Source: Acinetobacter bereziniae
GTDB lineage: Bacteria; Pseudomonadota; Gammaproteobacteria; Pseudomonadales; Moraxellaceae
DNA length: 50,184 bases
Assembly (NCBI GenBank): GCA_009912575.1
Contig: WNDP01000013.1
Location: 1-50,184 of the forward strand
Direction: 5' to 3'
A program made the translations under genes and the position numbers. Positions within the stretch are counted from its first letter, which is position 1, and each line of letters opens with the position of its first letter. Of the stretch, positions 1 through 8,826 are shown piece after piece. The notes beneath the pieces were generated by a model. That model was not told where the DNA came from. It saw only the letters and a list, made by a program, of their open reading frames with translations, and did not search any database.

Positions 1-122
1 CACACCACTGGAAACAGTACTTGATGGGAAGCGAATTTGGGCTGAGAAGAATTTAGCTCAAATTTAACCTGACAGGCACACTAAAAAATGGGTAACTGTC
101 AGATCTGGTTTGAGCTAGTACA
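1..122 (+). mobile_element. 3' end of an IS481-family insertion sequence (truncated by window edge)
   Basis: The left edge contains the last 21 codons of a transposase, about 55 bp of non-coding tail, and a terminus reading GAGCTAGTACA that ends at about 122. Elements of this broad group end in TG...CA, which fits. The terminus lies only 14 bp from the fkpB stop codon, so the element inserted immediately downstream of the fkpB operon and points toward it. The exact boundary and any target duplication cannot be confirmed without the other end. The family is inferred from the transposase C-terminus. Confidence 0.75.
2..67 (+). CDS. IS481-family transposase, C-terminal fragment
   Basis: The frame beginning at base 2 encodes 21 residues, starting TPLETVLDGKR and ending KNLAQI, followed by TAA at 65-67. 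The pattern TP-(M/L)-(E/Q)-T-x-LDG near the end resembles the C-terminus of IS481-type DDE transposases. Everything upstream, including the DDE catalytic core, lies outside the window, so the protein is partial because of the window edge and not evidently broken. Confidence 0.7.
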   Translation, partial: TPLETVLDGKRIWAEKNLAQI

Positions 123-135
123 TATAAGCAAAGGC

Positions 136-621
136 TTACATGATTTTCACGCCTTGCTGACCTGCAGGGGTAACTTTGAAGATTTCAACTTCAAAGGTAA
201 TATTTTTACCTGCGAGTGGGTGGTTAAAATCGACTTCGGTGATGTCTTCACCTACAGTTTTAACCACGCCAAATAAGCTTTGTTTGGCTTTATCTTCAAA
301 CTCAATCATATGTCCTTCTACAGGACGCTGTTCGAATTTTACCGTATCAAACTTTTGTACGTTCTCAGGATTCCACGGACCGAAAGCATCTTCAGGAGGT
401 AAGCTGACAGTACGACGGTCACCAGCACGCAGACCAAATAAGGCATTTTCAAACCCTGGTAATAAGCTGCCATCACCCATAACTAAACTGACAGGTTCTT
501 CACGGTTACGGGTATTATCAATTTCAACGCCACTTTCAATCGCAACAGAAAAGTGCATTTCTACTTTTGATCCATCCGCAATACGTGTTTCGTCATTGGG
601 GTTAATAATTTGTTCAGTCAT
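136..621 (-). CDS. fkpB: FKBP-type peptidyl-prolyl cis-trans isomerase (SlpA/FkpB type)
   Basis: This is a 161-residue SlpA-class prolyl isomerase, a cytoplasmic folding catalyst with chaperone activity. The FKBP half-domains flank an insert-in-flap domain, as in the family. Visible landmarks are LPGFENAL near residues 54-61, the PEDAFG motif near 76-81 and FNHPLAGK near 132-139, which is diagnostic of the SlpA/SlyD type. The ATG at 621 (MTEQ) was chosen over an in-frame start 15 bp upstream because it overlaps the lspA stop by 8 bp, implying translational coupling. The gene is last in ribF-ileS-lspA-fkpB. In E. coli and many relatives ispH follows; here an IS terminus comes first. Confidence 0.93.
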   Translation of the reverse strand: MTEQIINPNDETRIADGSKVEMHFSVAIESGVEIDNTRNREEPVSLVMGDGSLLPGFENALFGLRAGDRRTVSLPPEDAFGPWNPENVQKFDTVKFEQRPVEGHMIEFEDKAKQSLFGVVKTVGEDITEVDFNHPLAGKNITFEVEIFKVTPAGQQGVKIM

Positions 622-1153
622 TTTGCGCTTCCGCACGTTGAATACGATGCTTTTCTAAAAAGAAGGTATCAATTAACAATAAAATGGTGCCGAGGGTAAT
701 CGCACTGTCCGCAATATTGAATGCAGGAAAATTACTTCCTTGATAATGCAAATGGATAAAATCAACCACATAACCCAATGTCATACGATCAATCAAATTG
801 CCTAATGCACCCCCAAGAATCAATGCGATCGCAGCAGGTAAAATCAGCGTTGTTTTTGGCATACGCATCAGCCAAAAAATAAAGACGATAGAGACGATAC
901 CCGCCAGTCCCGTAAATAAATAATGTTGCCATCCACCTGCATCGGACAAGAAGCTAAATGCTGCGCCGTAATTATGCAGTAATGTCCAGTTCAAAAAAGG
1001 CAGAACAGGTACAGGCTGAGCATAAGTCAGATCTGTACTAGCAATGTTTTTTGTCCATTGGTCAATGATAATGGCCAGGACAGACAGTCCAAGCCACATC
1101 AAATTATGAGGATAAAACTGGAATAAGCCCTTTTTATTTTGCGGATTAGGCAT
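614..1153 (-). CDS. lspA: Lipoprotein signal peptidase (signal peptidase II)
   Basis: This 179-residue inner-membrane aspartic peptidase cleaves the signal peptide of diacylglyceryl prolipoproteins just before the lipid-modified cysteine. Four hydrophobic segments are visible. The catalytic aspartates sit in GNLIDR (D122) and FNIADS (D149), both conserved, with VVDFIHLH between them. The ATG at 1153 overlaps the ileS stop by 8 bp; the longer open frame upstream is ileS coding sequence. The length is slightly above the roughly 165 residues usual in enterics because of a short N-terminal extension. Its substrates in this window include the M23 lipoprotein, BamC, the RND adaptor and the small lipoprotein at 24547. 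Confidence 0.97.
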   Translation of the reverse strand: MPNPQNKKGLFQFYPHNLMWLGLSVLAIIIDQWTKNIASTDLTYAQPVPVLPFLNWTLLHNYGAAFSFLSDAGGWQHYLFTGLAGIVSIVFIFWLMRMPKTTLILPAAIALILGGALGNLIDRMTLGYVVDFIHLHYQGSNFPAFNIADSAITLGTILLLIDTFFLEKHRIQRAEAQND

Positions 1154-3986
1154 ATTTTCTCTCTTCGCCTTGACCTGTAGGAAGGTTGATAATACAACGA
1201 GAACATAGACCTGGATGTTCAAGATGTGTATTTACATCTGGAAGTACATGCCAGCAACGTGCGCATTTCTCACCTTCAGCAGCTGAAACCTTAACACGTA
1301 AGCCCTCAATATCCGTTGCTTCACCTTGTTCAGCATAGTCATAAACAATAGCTTGCGAGGTAATTAAGACAAAACGAAGTTCATCGCCCAATTGGTTCAA
1401 TACTTTTTGTAGATCCGCATTTGCCCAAAGTTCAACTTTAGCCGACAGGTTACTACCAATCAGTTTCACATTACGCGCAGCTTCAATCTGTTTATTGACC
1501 GCAGATTTAACTTCAATTAAGGTCTGCCAATCCGCTTCAGAGATCAAGTTGCTGTTGGATGCAACTGGAATATCATACCAATTTGCAGTAAATACATATT
1601 TTTCAGTTTGTTCTGGAATCAATGGCCAAGCTTCTTGTGCAGTAAAGCTCAAGATAGGGCTCATCCAGCGAACAAAAGCTTGAACCAAATGATATAACGC
1701 AGTTTGTGCTGAATGGCGAGCTGCTGAATCTGCCTTGGTGGTGTATTGACGGTCTTTGATGATGTCTAAGTAGAAACCACCCAAGTCATTGATACAGAAA
1801 CTCGTTAAAGCATTGCTCACGACATGGAAATTCATATCTTCATAAGCTTGTTGAATGGTTTTCTGTACATCAGCTGCACGTTGTAAGATGTATTGATCAA
1901 GTGCAATCAATTGATCTACTGGCAAGGCATCTGTTGATGGTTTAAAACCATTTAAGTTCGCCAACAAGAAACGCAAAGTATTACGAATACGACGGTAACT
2001 ATCACTTACACGACTAAAGATTTCATTACTTGCCGCAATTTCATAGCGATAGTCACTTGAAGCAACATATAGACGTAAGCCATCCGCACCTAACTGCTTG
2101 ATGATATCTTCAAGTGGGATAAAGTTACCCAATGATTTTGATAACTTACGACCTTTTTCGTCTACTGTAAAACCATGGGTCAACAAGGCTTTATATGGCG
2201 CACGTTTATGAATCGCAATCGACGTTAACAATGAAGACTGGAACCAACCACGATGTTGGTCTGAGCCTTCAAGGTATAAATCTGCTGGGTCTTCAAGTTC
2301 TGCACGTTCACGTAACACAGCATAATGGGTTGTGCCTGAGTCGAACCACACATCCAAAGTGTCACGGACTGCATTGTACTGTTCAGCATCATCACCAATG
2401 AATTCTTTGGCTTCACGGTTATACCAACCATCAATCCCTTCTTTTTCAATCAGTTTTGCAACTTCTTCAATTAATTCAGGGGTACGAGGGTGTAGTTCGT
2501 TGGTATCTTTGTGTACAAAGAATGGGATTGGCACACCCCAAGTACGCTGACGAGAAATACACCAGTCTGGGCGACCTTCGATCATAGATTTGATCCGGTT
2601 TTTACCCCAATCAGGGACAAAACCGATGTCATTTTCGATGGCGTTTAAAGCATCTTGACGTAGACCATTTGCATCCATGCTGATAAACCATTGTGGCGTT
2701 GCACGGAAGATAATCGGTGTTTTATGACGCCAGCAATGTGGATAGCTGTGCTTAATTGGCAGATGTGCCCACAATTTACCGATACTTGATAAAGTCTCGA
2801 TGATTTTAGGATTCGCCTTGTAGATGTGTTCACCAGCAAAAAGTGGTGAAGTTGGTAGGTAGACACCATTTCCACCTACAGGATTTTCTACTTTTAAGTT
2901 ATAGCTTAGACCTACTTTATAGTCGTCTACACCATGTCCAGGCGCGGTATGTACAGCACCAGTACCACTGGTCGCAATAACATGCTCACCTAAGATGACA
3001 GGCACTTGGCGATCAGTAATCAATGGATGTTGTAGTTGTAAATTCTCAAGTTTTGCACCAACAAAATCAGCCAATACTTTTGGATTTTCAAGCTTATAAC
3101 GTTCACATGCAAACTCAACCAAATCTTTGGCTAAGATGAGATTTTGAGTGCCACGTTCAGATTGAACTTCAACCAATTGATAGTCGATTTCAGCATGTAG
3201 TGCCACTGCTTGGTTGGCAGGCAATGTCCAAGGTGTTGTTGTCCAGATCACGATATCGGTTGGATGAGTAACCGTCAGTCCAATCTTTTCAGATAAATCA
3301 GTCAGGCTGACCACACCAAAGCCGACATCAATTGCATCCGATTTTTTATCTTCGTATTCAACTTCTGCTTCAGCCAGCGAAGAACCGCAATCCATACACC
3401 AGTTCACTGGTTTTAAACCCGGCTCGATATGGCCTGCTTTGGCGATTTCACCCAAAGCACGGACAATGTCGGCTTCTTGCTTAAAATTCATGGTGAGATA
3501 TGGGTTATCCCAGTCACCAAACACACCCATACGGATGAAGTCTTTTTTCTGTAATTCGACTTGGGTATAAGCGTATTCACGACAAGCTTTACGGAAGGTT
3601 GAAGCATCAACTTTCACACCCACTTTGCCGACTTTTTCTTCTACTTTTAATTCGATCGGCAAACCATGACAGTCCCAGCCCGGAACATAGGGTGCATCCA
3701 TACCATCTAAAGTACGGCTTTTTACAATAATATCTTTTAAGACTTTATTGACCACATGACCTAAATGCAATGAACCATTTGCATACGGAGGACCATCATG
3801 CAAAACATATTTTTTCTTACCAATACGCGAAGCACGAATCTGCTGATAAATGTTGTCGGCATACCACTCTTCTAACCATTTTGCTTCACGTACTGCGAGA
3901 TTTGCTTTCATTGCAAATTCAGTACCTGGTAGGTTTAGCGTGGCTTTATAATCCACTGCATTTTCAGAAGTTTGCTTATCGCTCAT
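1146..3986 (-). CDS. ileS: Isoleucyl-tRNA synthetase
   Basis: This is a 946-residue class Ia aminoacyl-tRNA synthetase that charges tRNA-Ile, with an editing domain that removes misactivated valine. The HIGH signature appears as HLGH near residues 74-77 and the KMSKS loop as KLSKS near 612-616. The C-terminus carries the CxxC...CxxC zinc motif (CARCWH and CSRC) near residues 908-935. Length matches the bacterial family and the frame is intact over 2.8 kb. The start MSDKQ at 3986 is preferred over one 12 bp upstream because a GGATG-like ribosome site is better spaced for it. The gene lies 62 bp after ribF and overlaps lspA. Confidence 0.97.
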   Translation of the reverse strand: MSDKQTSENAVDYKATLNLPGTEFAMKANLAVREAKWLEEWYADNIYQQIRASRIGKKKYVLHDGPPYANGSLHLGHVVNKVLKDIIVKSRTLDGMDAPYVPGWDCHGLPIELKVEEKVGKVGVKVDASTFRKACREYAYTQVELQKKDFIRMGVFGDWDNPYLTMNFKQEADIVRALGEIAKAGHIEPGLKPVNWCMDCGSSLAEAEVEYEDKKSDAIDVGFGVVSLTDLSEKIGLTVTHPTDIVIWTTTPWTLPANQAVALHAEIDYQLVEVQSERGTQNLILAKDLVEFACERYKLENPKVLADFVGAKLENLQLQHPLITDRQVPVILGEHVIATSGTGAVHTAPGHGVDDYKVGLSYNLKVENPVGGNGVYLPTSPLFAGEHIYKANPKIIETLSSIGKLWAHLPIKHSYPHCWRHKTPIIFRATPQWFISMDANGLRQDALNAIENDIGFVPDWGKNRIKSMIEGRPDWCISRQRTWGVPIPFFVHKDTNELHPRTPELIEEVAKLIEKEGIDGWYNREAKEFIGDDAEQYNAVRDTLDVWFDSGTTHYAVLRERAELEDPADLYLEGSDQHRGWFQSSLLTSIAIHKRAPYKALLTHGFTVDEKGRKLSKSLGNFIPLEDIIKQLGADGLRLYVASSDYRYEIAASNEIFSRVSDSYRRIRNTLRFLLANLNGFKPSTDALPVDQLIALDQYILQRAADVQKTIQQAYEDMNFHVVSNALTSFCINDLGGFYLDIIKDRQYTTKADSAARHSAQTALYHLVQAFVRWMSPILSFTAQEAWPLIPEQTEKYVFTANWYDIPVASNSNLISEADWQTLIEVKSAVNKQIEAARNVKLIGSNLSAKVELWANADLQKVLNQLGDELRFVLITSQAIVYDYAEQGEATDIEGLRVKVSAAEGEKCARCWHVLPDVNTHLEHPGLCSRCIINLPTGQGEERKYA

Positions 3987-4048
3987 GCAAGTTGTCATCC
4001 AATATTATCAGCACCATTGCTGACGCGTTTTACAATAAAAAATTAAGT

Positions 4049-5050
4049 TTAAAAAGGAAATTTGGGGGTGTTTTTACGAAACTCAAGCAATCGTTCGACA
4101 TCATCATCAATCCCCGCCTGAAGCGCTTCAAGAGATGGGTAGTTTAATTCACCATGTAAATAGTAGAGGAAAGTGACTCGCATCAACAGACCATACAGAT
4201 TAGCAGAAACATCAGGAAAATGTACTTCTAATCGCCACTCGGGATGCTCTTGCTTAATTGCAGGGCGTGTGCCTACATGACCCGCACCATATAAAGTATC
4301 GGCATGATAGCCAAGAATGCCCTTTTTAGTTGGGGATTCCGCTTTAACCTTTTCTGTTAAAGAGGTCGTTTCACAAAGCACTTCTACGCCATAGATACCA
4401 CTTAAACAAGGTCTATGACGCCCAACACGGACATTAATCGTGGGGAAGTTTAAGGTGCGACCAATTTGATCACCGTATTGCACACGGCCAATCATGCTAT
4501 AGGGACGACCCAATAATTTTGCAGCAAGTGAGAGATCACCTGCATGAAGCACTTGGCGAATACGAGTTGAACTCACGCGTTCATCATTAAATTCTATCGT
4601 TTTTAAATTCGTTACATCAAAACCGTATTGTTTTAAAAATTCGCTATTTCCTTGACGGTCTTTACCAAAATGAAAGTCGTCACCCAAGATCAAGCTTTGA
4701 GCATTGAGTTTGTTTTTCAATAAATCAGCGAAGTTTTCGGCACTTAAGCTACGAAATTGATTGTCAAATTTGGCAATCGCAATATAGTCGACACCCAACT
4801 CAGTGAGATATTCGACTTTTTCTCTCAGTGAAGAGATGCGAGGGGGCGCTTCATAACCTTTAAAAAACTCTAAAGGTTGAGGCTCAAAGATCATCACCAA
4901 AGTTTTTAAGTTTTGTGTTTTGGCAACGTTTTTCAATTGCGAAACCATGGCTTGATGTCCCAAATGGACACCATCAAAATTGCCAATCGTCACTGCGGTT
5001 TGGGGCAATTGGAAATTTGGTGCTAAGGCATTTAGACGTAACAGCTGCAT
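4049..5050 (-). CDS. ribF: Bifunctional riboflavin kinase / FMN adenylyltransferase
   Basis: This 333-residue enzyme phosphorylates riboflavin to FMN and then adenylates FMN to FAD. The N-terminal nucleotidyltransferase domain has the GNFDGVHLGH signature near residues 23-32 and an SSTRIR motif near 160. The C-terminal kinase domain has GRVQYGDQIGRTL with the following NFPTIN near 188-207. The kinase domain contains an insertion of about 25 residues (roughly 230-255) compared with the E. coli protein. It is first of the visible ribF-ileS-lspA-fkpB operon. The upstream 200 bp is AT-rich and probably holds the operon promoter; no FMN riboswitch was recognised. Confidence 0.96.
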   Translation of the reverse strand: MQLLRLNALAPNFQLPQTAVTIGNFDGVHLGHQAMVSQLKNVAKTQNLKTLVMIFEPQPLEFFKGYEAPPRISSLREKVEYLTELGVDYIAIAKFDNQFRSLSAENFADLLKNKLNAQSLILGDDFHFGKDRQGNSEFLKQYGFDVTNLKTIEFNDERVSSTRIRQVLHAGDLSLAAKLLGRPYSMIGRVQYGDQIGRTLNFPTINVRVGRHRPCLSGIYGVEVLCETTSLTEKVKAESPTKKGILGYHADTLYGAGHVGTRPAIKQEHPEWRLEVHFPDVSANLYGLLMRVTFLYYLHGELNYPSLEALQAGIDDDVERLLEFRKNTPKFPF

Positions 5051-5256
5051 GGTTTCAAAATAAGCTTAAAATTTGAAAGGACTATATATTGCCATAATCT
5101 CACAGTTTCGTCTTGTTGTTGTGTTTTTATCCAGAAAAAATATTGAGAATAATTTTTTATATCAGTTAAATTGATTCATTTTATGAAAATAAATCAATTT
5201 TATTTATTAATAAGTGCTTTTATAATCAATTTATCTGCTGAAATGAGGATGAAGCG

Positions 5257-6393
5257 ATGAAAAAGCCATTTTACCAACTCGAACAAACACGAGATGTGAT
5301 CCGACAGTTTACGCCAAATTGGTTCACCATGACTATGGGGACAGGCGTTGTGGCCCTGATTTTACCTGAATTTCCATTTGCTCAAGGTTTTTTGTGGCAA
5401 TTGGCAACCCTGCTATGGCAATTTAATATGCTGTTGTTTATCACATTTATGACGCTCTATGTTCTGCGCTGGCTAATTTATCCTCAAGAAGCGAAGCAGA
5501 TCTTTTCCCATCCGGCGATGGCACTTTTTTTAGGTGCAATTCCAATGGGTTTGGCAACGATTCTCAATGGCTTTTTAAAATATGGCGTTGCTATATACGG
5601 TGATGTAGCAATCCAAATTGCGCAACTGTTGTGGCTTGTTGATGTCGTTTTGGCGGTAGGGATTGGTATCCTTGTGCCGTTTTGTATGTTCCACAAACAA
5701 GAGCATCAATTGCATACAATGACTGCAATGTGGTTATTGCCGATTGTCGCCTGTGAAGTTGCAGCAACCTCAGGCGGTTTGCTGTTGGCTCATATGGAGG
5801 CGAGTCAACAGGCGGTTGCTATTTTATTCACCAGCTATATGCTGTGGGGAATGTCTGTATTGCCAGCGTTTGGGATTCTGACGATTTTGATGTTGCGTCT
5901 GGCATTACATCAATTACCAAGTAAAGAATTGGCGATCACAGGTTGGTTGGCTTTGGGGCCAATTGGTACTGGTGCATTAGCACTCTTGGTTTTAGGTGCT
6001 CAAGCGCCTCAAGTTTTGACTTTGATTCACTTAGAAAGTCTTGGTGTGTTTTTTCAAAATGCAGGTATTGTCGCAAGTTTTATTTTACTGGGTTTTGGTG
6101 TGTGGTGGTTTGCAATTGCTGTTCTCACCACATTGAAGCATGCTGCGACGGAATTGCCTTTTAACTTAGGCTGGTGGGGATTAACCTTTCCATTGGGCGT
6201 CTTTACTTTAGCAATATTGAATGTAGGGCATCAGTTACAGGTTCATTTTATTGTCGATACAGGTTTAGCATTCGCTGCAATTCTCATGATGCTCTGGGTC
6301 ATGGTCATGTTCAAAACAGTACAGGGTATTTATCAAGGCAATTTGTTTTTTTCACCTTGTTTAAAAGCATGGTTGGAGCGAGAGCAAGCTTAA
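5257..6393 (+). CDS. TDT (TehA/SLAC1-like) family transporter
   Basis: This is a 378-residue integral membrane protein with about ten predicted hydrophobic helices. It belongs to the tellurite-resistance/dicarboxylate transporter family that includes TehA, the yeast malate permease Mae1 and sulfite exporter SSU1. The N-terminal PNWFTMTMGTGVVAL (about residues 21-35) is the typical first-helix signature. The substrate cannot be read from sequence: sulfite, C4-dicarboxylate or other anion efflux are all plausible. GAGG at about 5244 serves as ribosome site. It is monocistronic, divergent from ribF and closed by a strong terminator at 6457. Confidence 0.85.
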   Translation: MKKPFYQLEQTRDVIRQFTPNWFTMTMGTGVVALILPEFPFAQGFLWQLATLLWQFNMLLFITFMTLYVLRWLIYPQEAKQIFSHPAMALFLGAIPMGLATILNGFLKYGVAIYGDVAIQIAQLLWLVDVVLAVGIGILVPFCMFHKQEHQLHTMTAMWLLPIVACEVAATSGGLLLAHMEASQQAVAILFTSYMLWGMSVLPAFGILTILMLRLALHQLPSKELAITGWLALGPIGTGALALLVLGAQAPQVLTLIHLESLGVFFQNAGIVASFILLGFGVWWFAIAVLTTLKHAATELPFNLGWWGLTFPLGVFTLAILNVGHQLQVHFIVDTGLAFAAILMMLWVMVMFKTVQGIYQGNLFFSPCLKAWLEREQA

Positions 6394-6456
6394 AAATGCA
6401 AAGCTGACATAGACATAGAAATAGATAAAAAATTAGATTTTAGCTAGCAGAACCAA

Positions 6457-6491
6457 GCCGTACAGAATATAAAAAACTGTGCGGCTTTTTT
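6457..6491 (+). terminator. Rho-independent terminator after the TDT transporter
   Basis: GCCGTACAG at 6457-6465 pairs with CTGTGCGGC at 6477-6485 (one G-U/mismatch position), with an 11-nt A-rich loop and a run of T directly after on the plus strand. Confidence 0.85.
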
Positions 6492-6564
6492 AATGCTAGG
6501 CCATTTGATATAAATCAGATCTTATGATTTTCTATTCACTCACTCCATTATATTGACATCCCTC

Positions 6565-7277
6565 ATGATTCAATCTGAATTTGAACCTGTTTTAGTGCAT
6601 GTGATAAACGCCTTTTGTACCGAATTTCCGACTGAACTGCATAGTGTGTATGTCTATGGAAGTGTGGCAAAGGGCACAGCTGTTATTGGACAGTCTGATC
6701 TTGATTTATGCGTGGTCTTTGTTCAACCAGTCCATGAGGTAGAGCGGAAAATTTCGCAAATTAAGTCGGATATTATGGCTTTAACCGGCTTTTTTTCTAA
6801 AGTCGATGTTGATATTGGTGTATTACAAGATGTTTTAAACGAGAACAATCGAAAAAGTTGGGGGCATGGATCAAATTCTTTTGCCATCTTGTGTATGGAG
6901 AGGATTTATCCAAACAGTTTGAAAATGTTGAAATTGATCGAAGTGTGATTCAGGCGATCAATCAGGGATATGATCAAGAGATACAACATTATTTCGATAT
7001 GTTGATGACTGCACAGCTTAGCGTAAAAGACAGCATCAATTTAAAAAAATCTGTATTGAAAAGAATCATTCGCTTATTGCCACTGACATCGCTTGAGATC
7101 GAACAATGGCCTGTAAATTTAGAAAATACTGTACTGCAAGCTATCCAGAACTATCCTGAACAAAAGCCAATGTTTCAATATCTGTTAAAAGAACTGGAAA
7201 ATACTGATGTACTCAGTCGTGATTGTTTGGATCAAGTGCAAGAAATTTATTTGTGGGTCTGTCGTCATATAAAATAA
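6565..7277 (+). pseudogene. Nucleotidyltransferase-domain protein, frameshifted
   Basis: Two overlapping frames make one protein of about 237 residues. The first half (from ATG 6565) carries the Pol-beta-like minimal nucleotidyltransferase signature: VYGSVAKG followed by QSDLDLCVVF with the metal-binding DxD, near residues 29-52. The second half continues in another frame as KLGAWIKFF...VYGEDL, as in related proteins. The switch falls at the A-run 6852-6856; one more A would restore a single open frame. The substrate is unknown; distant relatives include aminoglycoside adenylyltransferases and MNT antitoxins. No HEPN partner lies next to it. It could be a true mutation or a homopolymer sequencing error. 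Confidence 0.75.
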
Positions 7278-7302
7278 AAAAAAAGCAGCCTTTCGACTGC
7301 TT
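7276..7302 (-). terminator. Probable terminator of the permease pseudogene
   Basis: AAGCAG at 7283-7288 pairs with CTGCTT at 7297-7302 around an 8-nt loop. An A-run at 7276-7284 gives a U-tract on the minus strand. The stem is short. Confidence 0.5.
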
Positions 7303-7316
7303 CAAATATCTTCAAT

Positions 7317-8491
7317 TTATGCTTCTGATTTATCGTTTAAACTAAAGAACCAGTTGAGAATCAGTGCTGCAAAGGTTGCAGTACCAATACCGCCCAGATT
7401 GAAATCACCAAATTGAAGGGCAAAGTCACCTGTACCTAAAATAATGGTCACAGCAGCCACCATCAGATTTTTATTTTTGGAAAAATCGACTTTGTTTTCA
7501 ATCCAGATTTTTGCACCTGCAATGGTAATTAAACTAAACACCACAATCGAAGCACCCGTTAAAATCGCTGTTGGGATGGTATGAATAATTGCCCCACACC
7601 ACCTGAAAGTGTTGTTGCGATACCATCAGCAACAAACGCTTTACCAATTTGAGGGTCTAAATTTTCTCCAGTCATGGCACTAACAGCTTTGATATGACCT
7701 AAGTTCTCTGCAACAAGAATTAAAGCGATCGGTGCAATAATCAACATGGCATTGATATCAAAAACAGGCGAGTGGAGTACCAAACCAAGCTGCTTGTTGA
7801 ATTGGGGTAAAATTAATTGGTGTACCATTCCCCATCACATTGGCAACAATGAAATAGATCAAATAAGCCAACAATAAACCAACCAATAGCAGTAAACGTT
7901 GTAATAAACCTTTTGTGAATACTGCAATTGAGCCCATACAAAGTACAGTCACCAACGCCATCCACATATTAAAGTCATTGCCTGCAACCCCTTTTACTGT
8001 AACTGGCGCAAGGTTTAAACCGATAATCATGACCACAGCACCTGTAACTACAGGAGGCATCAGCTTTTCTATCCATTTGGTTCCTGTTGCCATCACAATC
8101 AAACCAAAGATTGCATACAACACGCCACACGCCATAATACCGCCTGCTGCATGGGGGCAATATTTAAATTTGGTGTACCCGTTCCAGAAGCAGCATAACC
8201 CGTTGCAGCGATGACGACCCCAATAAAGGCGAAGCTTGAACCCAAGTAACTTGGGACACGACCACCCGTTACAATAAAAAATAGGATGGTACAAATCCCT
8301 GACATCAAAATAGCCAGGTTCGGGTCAAAGCCCATTAAGAAAGGTGCAAGTACAGTTGCACCAAACATTGCAAAAGCATGTTGAATCCCTAAAACAATGC
8401 TTTGTGCAGGAGGTAAATACTCATTGGTACCGACAGGTCTTGCATCAATGCTGCCAGAATACGGACGCCATTTGGGAAACCAGTTGGACAT
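7317..8491 (-). pseudogene. RutG/UraA-type pyrimidine permease (NCS2), decayed
   Basis: The pieces, read in three frames, align in order with the RutG/UraA uracil-xanthine permease family. From ATG 8491 the first frame covers the N-terminus (AMFGATVLAP, GGRVPSYLGSS). A shift at the G-run 8153-8157 (one base short) moves to the frame with MPPVVTGAVVM. A second shift near 7770-7795 leads to LVAENLGHIKAV. About 42 codons are then missing after LSGGVG (near 7585-7600), removing the conserved TTYAENIGVMA region, before HTIPTAILTGAS resumes in a third frame and runs to 7317. The internal deletion makes a functional product unlikely even if the single-base shifts were errors. The symbol is withheld because the substrate class is only inferred. 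Confidence 0.85.
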
Positions 8492-8600
8492 AAATTGAGC
8501 ACTCGAAAGACAAATTGGACACATCATACGCTTTCTTTTCGAGAGTTTTAATCATTTTAGTCAAACTAAACGCTTGCATTTATTAGGGAAAAAGATTGTT

Positions 8601-8617
8601 TTGTACCATTTGGTCAA
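8601..8617 (-). promoter_or_regulatory. RutR-like operator upstream of the pyrimidine permease
   Basis: Read on the minus strand the site is TTGACCAAATGGTACAA. The RutR consensus described in enterics is TTGACCA, two bases, TGGTCAA. The left half and spacer match exactly; the right half has one extra A. It lies about 110 bp upstream of the permease start, where a uracil-responsive TetR-family repressor would act. Assignment rests on motif similarity plus the identity of the downstream gene. Confidence 0.45.
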
Positions 8618-8755
8618 ATAATTAAGCGATGTTACTGCGTAAAATCAAAGTATTAAAAAAATTTAGCATTAAAAAAAATAAAAAAAAAGATGCTTTTTGA
8701 TTGATTAAAAAAAGTGATTGGTCACTTAAAATATTTGAATCAGTTGGCATTTTTA

Positions 8756-8792
8756 TAAAAACTTAGGAGAATGACAAATGCCATTCTCCTAA
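8756..8792 (-). terminator. Rho-independent terminator of ppc
   Basis: A perfect 11-bp stem, TTAGGAGAATG at 8763-8773 with CATTCTCCTAA at 8782-8792, is followed on the minus strand by G and five T. It sits 34 bp after the ppc stop codon. Confidence 0.85.
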
Positions 8793-8826
8793 ACGGGATG
8801 TAACAAGTGATGAGATGTTCAGTAAA

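Larger units (their letters stand above)
8492..8826. other. Intergenic region between the permease pseudogene and ppc
   Basis: These 335 bp are extremely AT-rich, with several A-runs of 6-9 bases at 8657-8700. They hold the RutR-like operator (8601-8617) upstream of the permease and the ppc terminator (8756-8792). No coding sequence was seen. Confidence 0.6.

Noticed and set aside
5051-5256. FMN riboswitch upstream of ribF
   Set aside because: The conserved RFN-element segments could not be found in the AT-rich leader.
6858-7277. Separate gene starting at TTG 6858 downstream of the nucleotidyltransferase frame
   Set aside because: The sequence continues the same protein after a one-base shift in the A-run, so it is the second half of one gene.
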